In this document: piece after piece, positions 35,159 through 43,327 of the stretch
How positions within the stretch are numbered: the first letter of the stretch is position 1
How the letters are laid out: each line of letters begins with the position of its first letter
Origin: Crocinitomicaceae bacterium
GTDB lineage: Bacteria; Bacteroidota; Bacteroidia; Flavobacteriales_D; Crocinitomicaceae
Direction of reading: 5' to 3'
Assembly (NCBI GenBank): GCA_029252405.1
Contig: JAQXBM010000080.1
Location: forward strand, 1-64,000
Length of the DNA: 64,000 nt
Translations under genes and position numbers: made by a program
The notes under the pieces: generated by a model
What the model was told of the DNA's origin: nothing
Database searches by the model: none
The model's input: only the letters and a program-made list of their open reading frames with translations

Positions 35159-36856
35159 ATGAAACGACTTCTACTACTGTTTGTATTGCTGACGACGCAT
35201 CTTGCCTACTCTCAAACACCCGAATTGGATTGGATCGAAAATATCTATGGATCTGGAGATGATCTAATATATTCTATAGAAACGACTGAAGAGGGGTATG
35301 TTTATTGTCTGGTTGGTTTTGAGGGGACACTTTACCTTCCTGGTTATCCCAGTCCTACTTCGAACGGAGAAGTGGATGTCGCTTTGGTTAAATTAAATAG
35401 ATATGGTGATTTAATGTGGGGAAAGAAGGTAGGCGGAACTAAATCTGAAACTCCCTTAAGATTGAAGTTGTTGTCCAATGACAATATTATACTAGTAGGG
35501 GGATTTCAATATACGGTAGATTTTGATCCAAGCGTAAACTCAGAAGATATTCGGGTTTCAAATGGAAGCGATGATTGTTTTGCACTAATCCTAGATCCTA
35601 ACGGAAATTACATTCATTGTAAGACTATCGGAGGGACTGAATCTGATATGTTCCTTGGAGTAGATGAAGATGGTGATCATAATATTTGGATTTCCGCTCG
35701 TTACAAGGATTCGATTGATGTTGAGCCTCAAGGATCAGGAAACGCTCTGTCCGCGCCTAATGGAAGTGGCTCTTTCATTCTTAAATTGGATCAACAATTA
35801 AACGTATTAAAAACGATCCCAGTTGAAGGCAATGATTATTCAGAGATCTATGATTTGGATGTATCTAGGCGTGATCAGATACATTTCATTTGTATGTTCG
35901 ATGATACAATGAATGTCGATTTCAGTGATACGACGTGTGAGTTATACTCAAACGGGAAAACGGACTGTTTTTATTCCATAATGGATACTGATGGCAATCA
36001 CATTGAACACGCGCAAATTGGGAGTAGTTTCTTCGAATATCCGCTTGGAATCTCAGAAGGCTATGACGGTACATTCGTTATGGAGATGATGTACGAAGAT
36101 TCCTTACCCTTATTCATAGCCGATAGTTTACAGATTATTTCAGGGAATACATTTTCGCCATTTTCGAATAATCTAAGTAGTAACACGGCAATAATTAAAT
36201 TGGAAAATACCGAAGTGATCTGGTGTAAAACGATAAATTCGGTAAATCAGGGACATTTATTAACTGCAGGCGATCCAGGTATTGACGAGTATAACAACGT
36301 ATATATTGCTTCAACTTTTTACAATGTTTGCACATTAAATCAAAGTGGATTTAATGATATAGGGTTATTTGAACCCTACGGAGGCTTCATCGCAAAGCTA
36401 AGTGCGGAAGGTGAAACAATCAGGATTCATACCGTAAGTGGCGATGGTTACACGAGTCCACGTTGCATATATCTTGACGAGAATGATCTTTATTTGACAG
36501 GTGCATCATCTGGTAATAATGATTTTGATTTTTCGGAAAATGACTCTAACCCAATATTTTCGGGAGGCTTTATAGCCAAGTACAACCTCCAAAATCCTTT
36601 TTTATTCACCAACGAATTATCAGAAACGGAAACCGTTTTGTACCCGAACCCAACTGATCAAGTGCTTAATCTTCAAGTCCCCAAAGCATCAAACCTAATC
36701 ATTCACGATCTCAGTGGAAGAGAAATAGAAGCTGAATACAATTTCGACGGTGAATCGTATCTAATCAACACATCTCAACTCGTAAATGGAGTCTACACAT
36801 TAAGCTTTGATAAAGGAGAAAGTCGATTGGCTGAAAGATTTGTTGTTCAGCATTGA
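35159..36856 (+). CDS. T9SS type A sorted, propeller-like repeat protein
   Basis: The frame opens at 34916 inside rocD, but the ATG at 35159 gives a proper signal peptide ending in AYSQ (residue 19), so the product is 565 aa. Repeated units of about 60-70 residues with GYVYCLVGF, NIILVGGFQYTVDFDP and NVYIASTFYN strands resemble the SBBP/beta-propeller repeats common in secreted Bacteroidota proteins. The last 80 residues are a T9SS type A domain (VLYPNPTDQVLNL, IHDLSGRE, NGVYTLSF). It is therefore exported and attached to the surface or released. Its ligand is unknown. Confidence 0.82.
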   Translation: MKRLLLLFVLLTTHLAYSQTPELDWIENIYGSGDDLIYSIETTEEGYVYCLVGFEGTLYLPGYPSPTSNGEVDVALVKLNRYGDLMWGKKVGGTKSETPLRLKLLSNDNIILVGGFQYTVDFDPSVNSEDIRVSNGSDDCFALILDPNGNYIHCKTIGGTESDMFLGVDEDGDHNIWISARYKDSIDVEPQGSGNALSAPNGSGSFILKLDQQLNVLKTIPVEGNDYSEIYDLDVSRRDQIHFICMFDDTMNVDFSDTTCELYSNGKTDCFYSIMDTDGNHIEHAQIGSSFFEYPLGISEGYDGTFVMEMMYEDSLPLFIADSLQIISGNTFSPFSNNLSSNTAIIKLENTEVIWCKTINSVNQGHLLTAGDPGIDEYNNVYIASTFYNVCTLNQSGFNDIGLFEPYGGFIAKLSAEGETIRIHTVSGDGYTSPRCIYLDENDLYLTGASSGNNDFDFSENDSNPIFSGGFIAKYNLQNPFLFTNELSETETVLYPNPTDQVLNLQVPKASNLIIHDLSGREIEAEYNFDGESYLINTSQLVNGVYTLSFDKGESRLAERFVVQH

Positions 36857-36892
36857 GTTGACTTTTCCCTTCGTACCATCGAAAATTTGAAT

Positions 36893-37615
36893 TCACTGCT
36901 TCGGAACAAGGTCGCAAAACCAAAAGCCAACTTTGCTCGGAGCGTCTGGATGATCATCGTCTCCTTTTGGACGGTTATATTCTCTAAGGACGTTCTCTCC
37001 AATGTGAAAATCAATGGCTTTACTGAAGATCGGACCATCATAACAAAAAGTGTGGAACTCTCCATTTTCTCCACATGGATCAACGTTTTCGGGAAGGTCA
37101 TTTATGAAACTCTCATCGATTTCTCTCCCCACAAATGATTCATCTAACAGCTCAGATTTTATGCAAACAACAACAGCTTTGAAACCAAGTCGGATAAAAT
37201 CTTCAATGATTTCCTTAGTGTCTCTTTTCCAAAGTGGGAAATGACATGTGATTTCGTGTGACGCCAATTGTTTCTCACGGTATTCCCTCAAGTCTTCCAA
37301 ATGAATGTCGCCAAAACCGCAGTCCGTATAATTCTGAGATTTCAAATCAGCAACCGTCTTTTCCATAATGACGGCATATTCCTCCATGCTGGGTTCTTGA
37401 GGTAATTCGATTGTTGTCAAAGGAAGTCCAACAGATTCAGCTTGCCGCTCGAGGAGTTCTCTTCTCAAGCCATGCATTGAAACTCTATCATGATAATTGT
37501 TGATGCTCGTGACTAGTTTTGAAACGTTTAAAGCCTCATTTTGCATCAAATAATACAGTGCGAGAGAAGCATCTTTACCTGTACTCCAGTTGAAATATGT
37601 GTTTTTAAGTTCCAT
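36893..37615 (-). CDS. Dph6-like ATP pyrophosphatase (diphthine-ammonia ligase family)
   Basis: The 240-aa cytosolic protein has an N-type ATP-PPase fold. The PP-loop STGKDAS (11-17) lies in the first strand-loop, and the C-terminal DPCGENGEFHTFCYDGP is the hallmark of the Dph6/MJ0570 family. Eukaryotic Dph6 amidates diphthine on EF2. Bacteria lack diphthamide, so the bacterial role is unknown; an amidation or adenylation reaction on a small molecule is likely. The ATG at 37615 is chosen since the preceding 16 codons of the open frame have no match to the fold. It is convergent with the T9SS gene. Confidence 0.85.
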   Translation of the reverse strand: MELKNTYFNWSTGKDASLALYYLMQNEALNVSKLVTSINNYHDRVSMHGLRRELLERQAESVGLPLTTIELPQEPSMEEYAVIMEKTVADLKSQNYTDCGFGDIHLEDLREYREKQLASHEITCHFPLWKRDTKEIIEDFIRLGFKAVVVCIKSELLDESFVGREIDESFINDLPENVDPCGENGEFHTFCYDGPIFSKAIDFHIGENVLREYNRPKGDDDHPDAPSKVGFWFCDLVPKQ

Positions 37616-37702
37616 TGATGAATCGAAATAAAAAACGAATGTAGTTTCTTTCAAAGAAAACACCTTGCGAACCTTGATTATTCTATTTCAGCTGATTTCA
37701 GA

Positions 37703-38443
37703 TCAATGATCTTTCAATTCCGCTCGAATCTCTTTGTAAATATGTTCTACTTTCTTCTCGATTTGCTTGTAGTATTGAGAGATAAACACGCGGTTTCCCT
37801 GAATTCTGAACAAGTACAAAAGCAGTTCTTTCTTGCGATTCCCTTCAATGTTTAATGGCAAATCTATCCCAACAACATTGGAATTTTCATCAAATTGGAA
37901 ATTGGGCGCCAAACTTCGATTGATCTCGATGTAGTAGTTTTCTTGAAACTGCATTTCAGCGTATTCTTCCTCCATTTTACGCAAAATATTGTAGTCATAT
38001 TCATAGAGCGAAATTATCTTAAGTCGAAGTGAATCGTCTTTGATTAATTCCAAGCCTCGCGATTTTAAAGTTTCGTATCCTGCCGTATTTTGAATCGAAA
38101 TGTAATCGCGCGTAAGTCCTATGTAGTAGCTCATAAGCGTATCCATTCTTACATTTTTGGCAGTCCCTGAAATTGCGTCTCGAAAATAATCACAAGCCTC
38201 TATTCCAACTTCGTGTCCAACAAGATTTTGCTGAATATCTTCTATGTCCTTTTCTAGACCATTGGCGATTTCCGTCAGAATTTTATTCTCTGATTCAGCG
38301 GACTTTCGATTCTCATTCCAATTATTCAGTGCGAATGCCGAGACAACGGCAACAAAAATCGCAAGGAATTCAAATCCGTTTTTTCTCCAGTTACCAAACC
38401 TTACTTTCTTTATTGATAAGTTTTTAACTAAAGCTACAGATAA
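37703..38443 (-). CDS. DUF6090-like membrane protein frame without a standard start codon
   Basis: An uninterrupted frame runs from the stop at 38444-38446 down to 37703. The first ATG is at 38146 and would give only the 147-residue C-terminal part. However, 99 upstream codons are clearly coding: a basic segment (KKVRFGNWRKNG), a membrane helix (FLAIFVAVVSAFALN), then NWNENRKS and a coiled-coil-like region. This layout is that of Bacteroidota DUF6090 proteins. No ATG, GTG or TTG exists between the upstream stop and the helix, so the gene uses a rare start (ATA at 38413-38411 is one option) or has lost its start. Role unknown. Confidence 0.6.
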   Translation of the reverse strand, partial: LSVALVKNLSIKKVRFGNWRKNGFEFLAIFVAVVSAFALNNWNENRKSAESENKILTEIANGLEKDIEDIQQNLVGHEVGIEACDYFRDAISGTAKNVRMDTLMSYYIGLTRDYISIQNTAGYETLKSRGLELIKDDSLRLKIISLYEYDYNILRKMEEEYAEMQFQENYYIEINRSLAPNFQFDENSNVVGIDLPLNIEGNRKKELLLYLFRIQGNRVFISQYYKQIEKKVEHIYKEIRAELKDH

Positions 38444-38483
38444 TTAGCTCAAACTCAAATTTTCAACTGTAGTTGTTCTTGTG

Positions 38484-39278
38484 CTACTTCTCAATAATAT
38501 CATACGAAGTGACAATCCCTTTAATCAAAGCAGAACTCATTCCATTGTGCTCCATTTCATTTAGTCCTGCGATTGTGCAGCCTTTTGGAGTGGTAACTTT
38601 ATCAATTTCAAATTCTGGGTGCTCCCCATTTTTGATCAATAATTCTGCTGCTCCCTGAACAGTATGAGTCACAATATTTGTAGCCGTTTTTGCATCAAAT
38701 CCAATCTGAACTCCACCTTGAATCATTGCACGAATAAAGCGAAGTACGTAGGCGATTCCACAGGCACCAAGAACAGTGGCAGAATCCATTAGACTTTCAT
38801 CGATAATGATAGTTTCTCCAATTGAATTGAAGCATTGTTTGACAAGATCAGCGGTAACCGAATTGTCCGAGTTTCCGCAAATACACGTCATGGACATTCC
38901 AACGTCAGCGCCTGTATTCGGCATTGCTCTGAAAATAGGAGTTGAATTCTTGACAACTTCCTGAATTTGATTGAGAGAGATTCCAGTGGCTAAAGAAACG
39001 ATGACATGTTTTTGTGGATCAAACTGATCTTGAAGCTTAGCCAAGACTTCCAAAATAGTGTAGGGTTTTAGCGCAACAACGATGATTTCTGAATCACTAA
39101 TTGCTTTTTTATTATCGCTACTCAGCTTGATTCCTGAATCTTTCAAATGATCCAAAGAAGCAACGTTACGTCGAGTGGCTGTGATATTTGAGGCGGGAAT
39201 GCCTTCAGATAATAATCCGTTCAAAATGGATAATCCCAAATTCCCACATCCGATGATGGCTATTTTTTTGTCTTTCAT
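38484..39278 (-). CDS. proC: pyrroline-5-carboxylate reductase
   Basis: The 264-aa NAD(P)H enzyme reduces pyrroline-5-carboxylate to proline. The Rossmann motif IIGCGNLGLSI (residues 8-18), the VALKPYTI loop, MPNTGADVG and the C-terminal dimer motif TTPKGCTIAGL are typical. It complements RocD at 33789, so ornithine can be turned into proline with two genes from this window. Length is normal. Confidence 0.94.
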   Translation of the reverse strand: MKDKKIAIIGCGNLGLSILNGLLSEGIPASNITATRRNVASLDHLKDSGIKLSSDNKKAISDSEIIVVALKPYTILEVLAKLQDQFDPQKHVIVSLATGISLNQIQEVVKNSTPIFRAMPNTGADVGMSMTCICGNSDNSVTADLVKQCFNSIGETIIIDESLMDSATVLGACGIAYVLRFIRAMIQGGVQIGFDAKTATNIVTHTVQGAAELLIKNGEHPEFEIDKVTTPKGCTIAGLNEMEHNGMSSALIKGIVTSYDIIEK

Positions 39279-39352
39279 TGTTCTGAAATTCTACTAAAAG
39301 TTCCGCAAAGGTAAGCGGTTTATTCATGTTCTGGACTAAATTCTCACGACTG

Positions 39353-39664
39353 TTACGCAAACACCTCCAGAAGCTCAACGCTTCCAGGGTAGTCCACCAA
39401 ATACTGCGCATCCTCGGGATAACCTTTTGCTTCAGTGTAATTTGGACCCGTAAAGTTCGAGACAGCGTCTAATTCCTCCCAGTAAGTCAATAGTTTGAAA
39501 TAGGTGAATTCATCATCCGAGCGTTTCAAGAAGGAGAATTTTATGAATCCCTTCGTCTTTTCATAACCGGGAATGTCGCGTTCTTCGATGATTCTCTGGT
39601 AGATATCTGAATGCTCATTTTTCGTTTTTCCTTGCCAGATTCTTGTTGAAATTGCATTTTTCAT
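39353..39664 (-). CDS. ABM-fold (antibiotic biosynthesis monooxygenase-like) protein
   Basis: The 103-aa dimeric ferredoxin-like fold protein has the N-terminal ISTRIWQGKTK strand, a Tyr- and Glu-rich helix and the LLTYWEELDAVSNF strand-helix typical of ABM domains. Members act as small monooxygenases, haem-degrading enzymes or stress proteins. No catalytic residue identifies a reaction here. It is monocistronic on the minus strand, upstream of proC with a 74-nt gap. Confidence 0.75.
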   Translation of the reverse strand: MKNAISTRIWQGKTKNEHSDIYQRIIEERDIPGYEKTKGFIKFSFLKRSDDEFTYFKLLTYWEELDAVSNFTGPNYTEAKGYPEDAQYLVDYPGSVELLEVFA

Positions 39665-39796
39665 AATGATAAAAGAGCTTAGAGATACATTTGCTTATTA
39701 CAACGTATCAAATAAACAATGGAATACCAAATTTAGCGATAAATGAAATTGTCTCATTCAGGTAATTACCCAGTGAGTTAATCTTCTCGGTTTGAA

Positions 39797-41419
39797 TTAG
39801 ATATTCGAAAATCGTGAAGCCAGATCTTCTCCCTTTTTCACGTTTAACTTCTTTCGAAGTCGATAGCGACTGATATCAACACTATGAGGAGCGATGTCCA
39901 AAAGGACAGCTATTTCTTTTGATGATAGTTTCATCCGAAGAAGCTGCGCGAGTCTCTTCTCTTTTTTCGTCAGTTTTGGGTAAATGGCACTTAAACGAGC
40001 AATAAAATCTTGACTGGATTCTTCGATGTGTTCTTTTATCGGTCCTGATTCACTGTCAATACGCGCATATTGACCAACCTTCACGAATACCTCTGTTACA
40101 AGATCGTTCTTTTTCTTTTCATTCTCAGTAGCTCGAATTTTTTTTAAGTCGCCCCGAATTAGGCTAATGAACATGCTTCTTTGTTTGATGTAAATAGCGA
40201 GGTTCGTAATTTCACGGTTTCTCATCTTAATCGTTTCTTCTTGAAGCTTTTGTTTCAGTTTGGAACCCTTGTTTCGGTATATCATGAGGATGATTAGGGC
40301 AGCCACGATTAGAGCGGAACTGATAAGTAAGATTAACAATAAATTATTTCGGGAGGATTGAGCCTTTTGTTTGTAGAGCAGTCTTGATTTCTCCTTTTTC
40401 AACAATTCATGTTCAAAAGATTGCTTTTTGATCGCAATCGAGTTCTGGATATCGGCAATCAACGCGTTATTCTTCCTGTTTTCTAGTGAATCTTTTGCAA
40501 AATGGTGCAATTCGAGAAACTCGAGTGAGGCTTCAAAATTTCCCATTTCCTTGTAAGACTCGTGAATTTGCTGGTAGACATTTTTAAGCATGTAAAAATT
40601 GTCGGACGCAATTGCTATTGCTTCGGCTTCCTTGGCGAAAGCAACTGCTGAAGAATATCGTCCTAATCGATGATTGTATTTTGAAAGCATTACACTCGAT
40701 GCGGCTCGACCGTATTGGTCATTTACCTTTTCAGAGAGTTCATATGCCTCTTCCAATCGTTCTAATGCTAAATCCGGTTGGTTTAGTTCCAACCGACAGT
40801 TTCCGATATTCACCAAACTAATGATGTTCTTTTCTGGAGAGTCAATCGAATTGTTGAGTTCAATCGAATAATTCAACAGGTCTATGGCTTTCCGATATTG
40901 CTTTTTTTCAATGTACGCATGTCCAAGACAACCTTTTGTCCACGCCAAATTGTAGGTGTCTTCCTCGATTGCATAAATAGAATCTGCAACTTTATAGAAG
41001 TGGATTGCGCCGTCAACATCCTCTGTTGAGACCGCCATCTTTCCAAGCAAAACGTAGAATTTGGCTGCCTCAAAATTATTATCTTCTGTTTGAGAAAGAG
41101 CAATTCCCTGCTGTGAATACTCAATGGCCTTTTCATGATTAATCCATGAGTAGATTGAGCCAAGCGTGTAGTAGATTTCATCTAGGGTAGTGTAGTCATT
41201 CAGATCTTTTGCAATTACCTCTGCCTTTAAGCAAAATATTATAGCGGCTTGGCGATCAGTGCTTCTTGTTTCGTGAATTAACTCCATAATTGATCCAAGT
41301 CTTTGCTTGGACCTTTGCGACTCATCCTGCCCTAAACCAAGGATTGGAAGAGCCAGAAATAGAACTATACATATTGATTTATTCACTGTATGAAGGTACT
41401 TAGTGTAATATGATCCCAC
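39797..41419 (-). CDS. TPR-containing membrane-bound LuxR-type transcriptional regulator
   Basis: The 540-aa protein has an N-terminal signal sequence (ending in GLGQ), six or more tetratricopeptide-like helical pairs (residues about 40-330), one membrane helix (LLLILLISSALIVAALIILM) and a cytosolic coiled coil. Its C-terminal LuxR-like HTH contains LTKKEKRLAQLLRM, SSKEIAVLLDI and VDISRYRLRKKL. Signals would be sensed outside and passed to DNA directly. A GTG at 41386 is an alternative start that trims 11 residues. It is divergent from two T9SS cargo genes, with a 13-bp direct repeat between them. Confidence 0.82.
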   Translation of the reverse strand: MGSYYTKYLHTVNKSICIVLFLALPILGLGQDESQRSKQRLGSIMELIHETRSTDRQAAIIFCLKAEVIAKDLNDYTTLDEIYYTLGSIYSWINHEKAIEYSQQGIALSQTEDNNFEAAKFYVLLGKMAVSTEDVDGAIHFYKVADSIYAIEEDTYNLAWTKGCLGHAYIEKKQYRKAIDLLNYSIELNNSIDSPEKNIISLVNIGNCRLELNQPDLALERLEEAYELSEKVNDQYGRAASSVMLSKYNHRLGRYSSAVAFAKEAEAIAIASDNFYMLKNVYQQIHESYKEMGNFEASLEFLELHHFAKDSLENRKNNALIADIQNSIAIKKQSFEHELLKKEKSRLLYKQKAQSSRNNLLLILLISSALIVAALIILMIYRNKGSKLKQKLQEETIKMRNREITNLAIYIKQRSMFISLIRGDLKKIRATENEKKKNDLVTEVFVKVGQYARIDSESGPIKEHIEESSQDFIARLSAIYPKLTKKEKRLAQLLRMKLSSKEIAVLLDIAPHSVDISRYRLRKKLNVKKGEDLASRFSNI

Positions 41420-41445
41420 AAACTATAAAATCGTAATAGGGTGTA

Positions 41446-41534
41446 TTGTATAGATTGAAATCCCATTAAATATAGGGAATATAAAGTTTTTGTGTAGTTT
41501 TTAATATCTCGAAGTTTGATCTTGTATAGATTGA
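41446..41534. promoter_or_regulatory. 13-bp direct repeat in the divergent spacer
   Basis: TTGTATAGATTGA occurs at 41446-41458 and again at 41522-41534, start to start 76 nt apart, in the AT-rich spacer between the TPR/LuxR regulator and the PKD/T9SS gene. Two such exact copies make a candidate operator for the regulator. Confidence 0.5.
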
Positions 41535-41602
41535 TTAACGGCTATATTTTTTAGGGAAACGGAGATCAATATAAGTTTGGTGAAGTCATAATTCGTATTG
41601 GT

Positions 41603-42397
41603 ATGAAACACAACTTATTCCTCCTTGTAACTTCGTTGATTTCAATTGTATCTGCGAGTCCGGTTAATGCGCAGACATTTAGTGATTTATCAGTAACCCC
41701 AGCAGGGACAATAACAAACTGGAGCTGGAACTTTGGAGATGGTCAAACTTCGAATCAACAGCATCCAGATCATACATACAATCAAAGTGATATGTATGCC
41801 CCTTCATTAACAATCACGACTTCAGATGGATGCCAAGCGACCTATAGTCATCAAATCCAGGTTGTTGTATACCCAAACCCTATTGCGTCTTTTGCTATTT
41901 TAGATAATCCGGCTCAAGCTGGCGATGACGTATTTTTTCAAGATCAATCCACTGATGCCAACAATTGGCATTGGTCTCTTGGTGACGGAACGTATTCAAC
42001 ATTGCAGAATCCAACTAATAATTATGGAGCAGGCAGCTATGAAATCATCTTAACCAGTAGTAACGAACATTGTGTCGATTCGACAGCGGTTATTCTCGAA
42101 GTAGAGGAGGATTTGCTCTACTATGTTCCGAATTCATTTACGCCAGATGGAGACGAGTTTAACAATACGTTTATACCAATTTTCACTTCTGGATTCGACC
42201 CAGCGGATTTTCATTTAATGATTTTCAATCGTTGGGGTGAGTTGATTTTCGAATGTTTCGACCCGAATTGCGGGTGGGATGGAACCTATAAAGGGCGTCC
42301 AGTTCAGACTGGTACTTATGCTTGGAAAATTGAGTTTGGAGAAACGAAAACGGACAAAAGACACATGATAAATGGACATGTGAATGTCTTAAAATAG
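41603..42397 (+). CDS. PKD-domain protein with T9SS type B sorting domain
   Basis: The 264-aa secreted protein has a signal peptide (ending in VNAQ) and two PKD-like domains, the first with WNFGDGQTSNQQHPDHTY and the second with WSLGDGTYSTLQNPTNNY. A C-terminal CHU_C domain follows (PNSFTPDGDEFNNTF, FNRWGELIF, WDGTYKG). PKD folds often mediate protein or polysaccharide contact on the surface. The mature protein begins almost directly inside the first PKD domain, so the domain may be shortened. It is followed by the thioredoxin-like gene after 34 nt. Confidence 0.85.
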   Translation: MKHNLFLLVTSLISIVSASPVNAQTFSDLSVTPAGTITNWSWNFGDGQTSNQQHPDHTYNQSDMYAPSLTITTSDGCQATYSHQIQVVVYPNPIASFAILDNPAQAGDDVFFQDQSTDANNWHWSLGDGTYSTLQNPTNNYGAGSYEIILTSSNEHCVDSTAVILEVEEDLLYYVPNSFTPDGDEFNNTFIPIFTSGFDPADFHLMIFNRWGELIFECFDPNCGWDGTYKGRPVQTGTYAWKIEFGETKTDKRHMINGHVNVLK

Positions 42398-42431
42398 CAG
42401 ATCAATATTTTTCAATTTAAACACAAAAAAC

Positions 42432-43157
42432 ATGAAATCATTTCTTATCGCTTTATCGTCATTTTTAACAATCACTGCGTCTGCTCAAACAGCACCAGAT
42501 TTTACGATAACCACAACAGATGGAATCATGAGAAATTTATACAGCACTCTGGACCAAGGGAAATCGGTGTTACTTGATTTCTTCTACCCTTCCTGTCAAG
42601 GATGTTGGTTCTATGCTCCAATTATTGAACAAAGTTATTTGAACAACGGTGCAGGAACAGGAAACATCGAATACTGGGGAATAAATGGAGGGAATGAAAT
42701 TGTAGACGATGCAGCGATCATTGCGTACAGACAACAATACGGTATTTCTAATCCTTGCGCAAGTGGTCTGGACGGGAACGGGAAGTACGTGGATAGTTTA
42801 TATTTCTCAACCTTTACGGGGATCGGGTATCCGACGTATGCTGTAATTTGCCCTGACCGAACAGTTCATTGGAATGTGAACAACCCACCTACCGAGACAG
42901 GTTTCGATGCCTTTTTTGGGACATGTGAGACTACTAGTTTGGATGAGGCTTTGAACGAAGCTTCTTGGGAGATCTATCCTAACCCAAGCAATGGAATATT
43001 TATCCTGAGCGGTACAATTGATAACCTAGAGGTATTTGACGCTATAGGACGTTTGGTGCTTAGTACTGATAAATCCACGATTGATCTAAGCAAAGAGCCA
43101 AAAGGTGTGTTTTTTGTAAAAAATGGAAATCAGGTCAAGCGTGTTTTAGTCCTATAA
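42432..43157 (+). CDS. secreted thioredoxin-like protein with T9SS type A sorting domain
   Basis: The 241-aa exported protein has a signal peptide (ending in ASAQ) and a thioredoxin fold whose CQGC site spans residues 55-58 (FFYPSCQGCWFY). A loop with Cys94 (NPCASG) and a T9SS type A domain (WEIYPNPSNGIFIL, DLSKEPKGVFFV) follow. It probably reduces or isomerises disulfides on surface proteins. The neighbouring 17-repeat adhesin has many cysteines, but the nearer PKD protein is the likelier partner, being in the same operon. Confidence 0.82.
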   Translation: MKSFLIALSSFLTITASAQTAPDFTITTTDGIMRNLYSTLDQGKSVLLDFFYPSCQGCWFYAPIIEQSYLNNGAGTGNIEYWGINGGNEIVDDAAIIAYRQQYGISNPCASGLDGNGKYVDSLYFSTFTGIGYPTYAVICPDRTVHWNVNNPPTETGFDAFFGTCETTSLDEALNEASWEIYPNPSNGIFILSGTIDNLEVFDAIGRLVLSTDKSTIDLSKEPKGVFFVKNGNQVKRVLVL

Positions 43158-43201
43158 AGAAGTTTGTTGTGGAAGAGTAATGTTAGATGAATGAATCTTC
43201 G

Positions 43202-43327
43202 TCAAAATGTCAATCTCACCCAGCTATTCGCTGGAATCAGTACAATCGTTCCGTCATCATCTTCATCATAGTAATCATACACGAATTTTCTAAAATCGGC
43301 TTTAGCAGGACTCCATTTCTTCGGTAA
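43202..43327 (-). pseudogene. in-frame continuation of the DUF4419/TonB-like gene beyond its stop
   Basis: Directly after the TAA at 43330-43328 the same frame stays open for 41 codons and ends in TGA at 43204-43202. The product (LPKKWSPAKADFRKF, then an acidic stretch, then VLIPANSWVRLTF) fits the second half of a TonB C-terminal domain, which usually reads LPxWxPAxxxGxxV and ends in an LxF-like strand. The first half is encoded before the stop. This points to a nonsense change, stop read-through or a sequence error. Confidence 0.6.
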
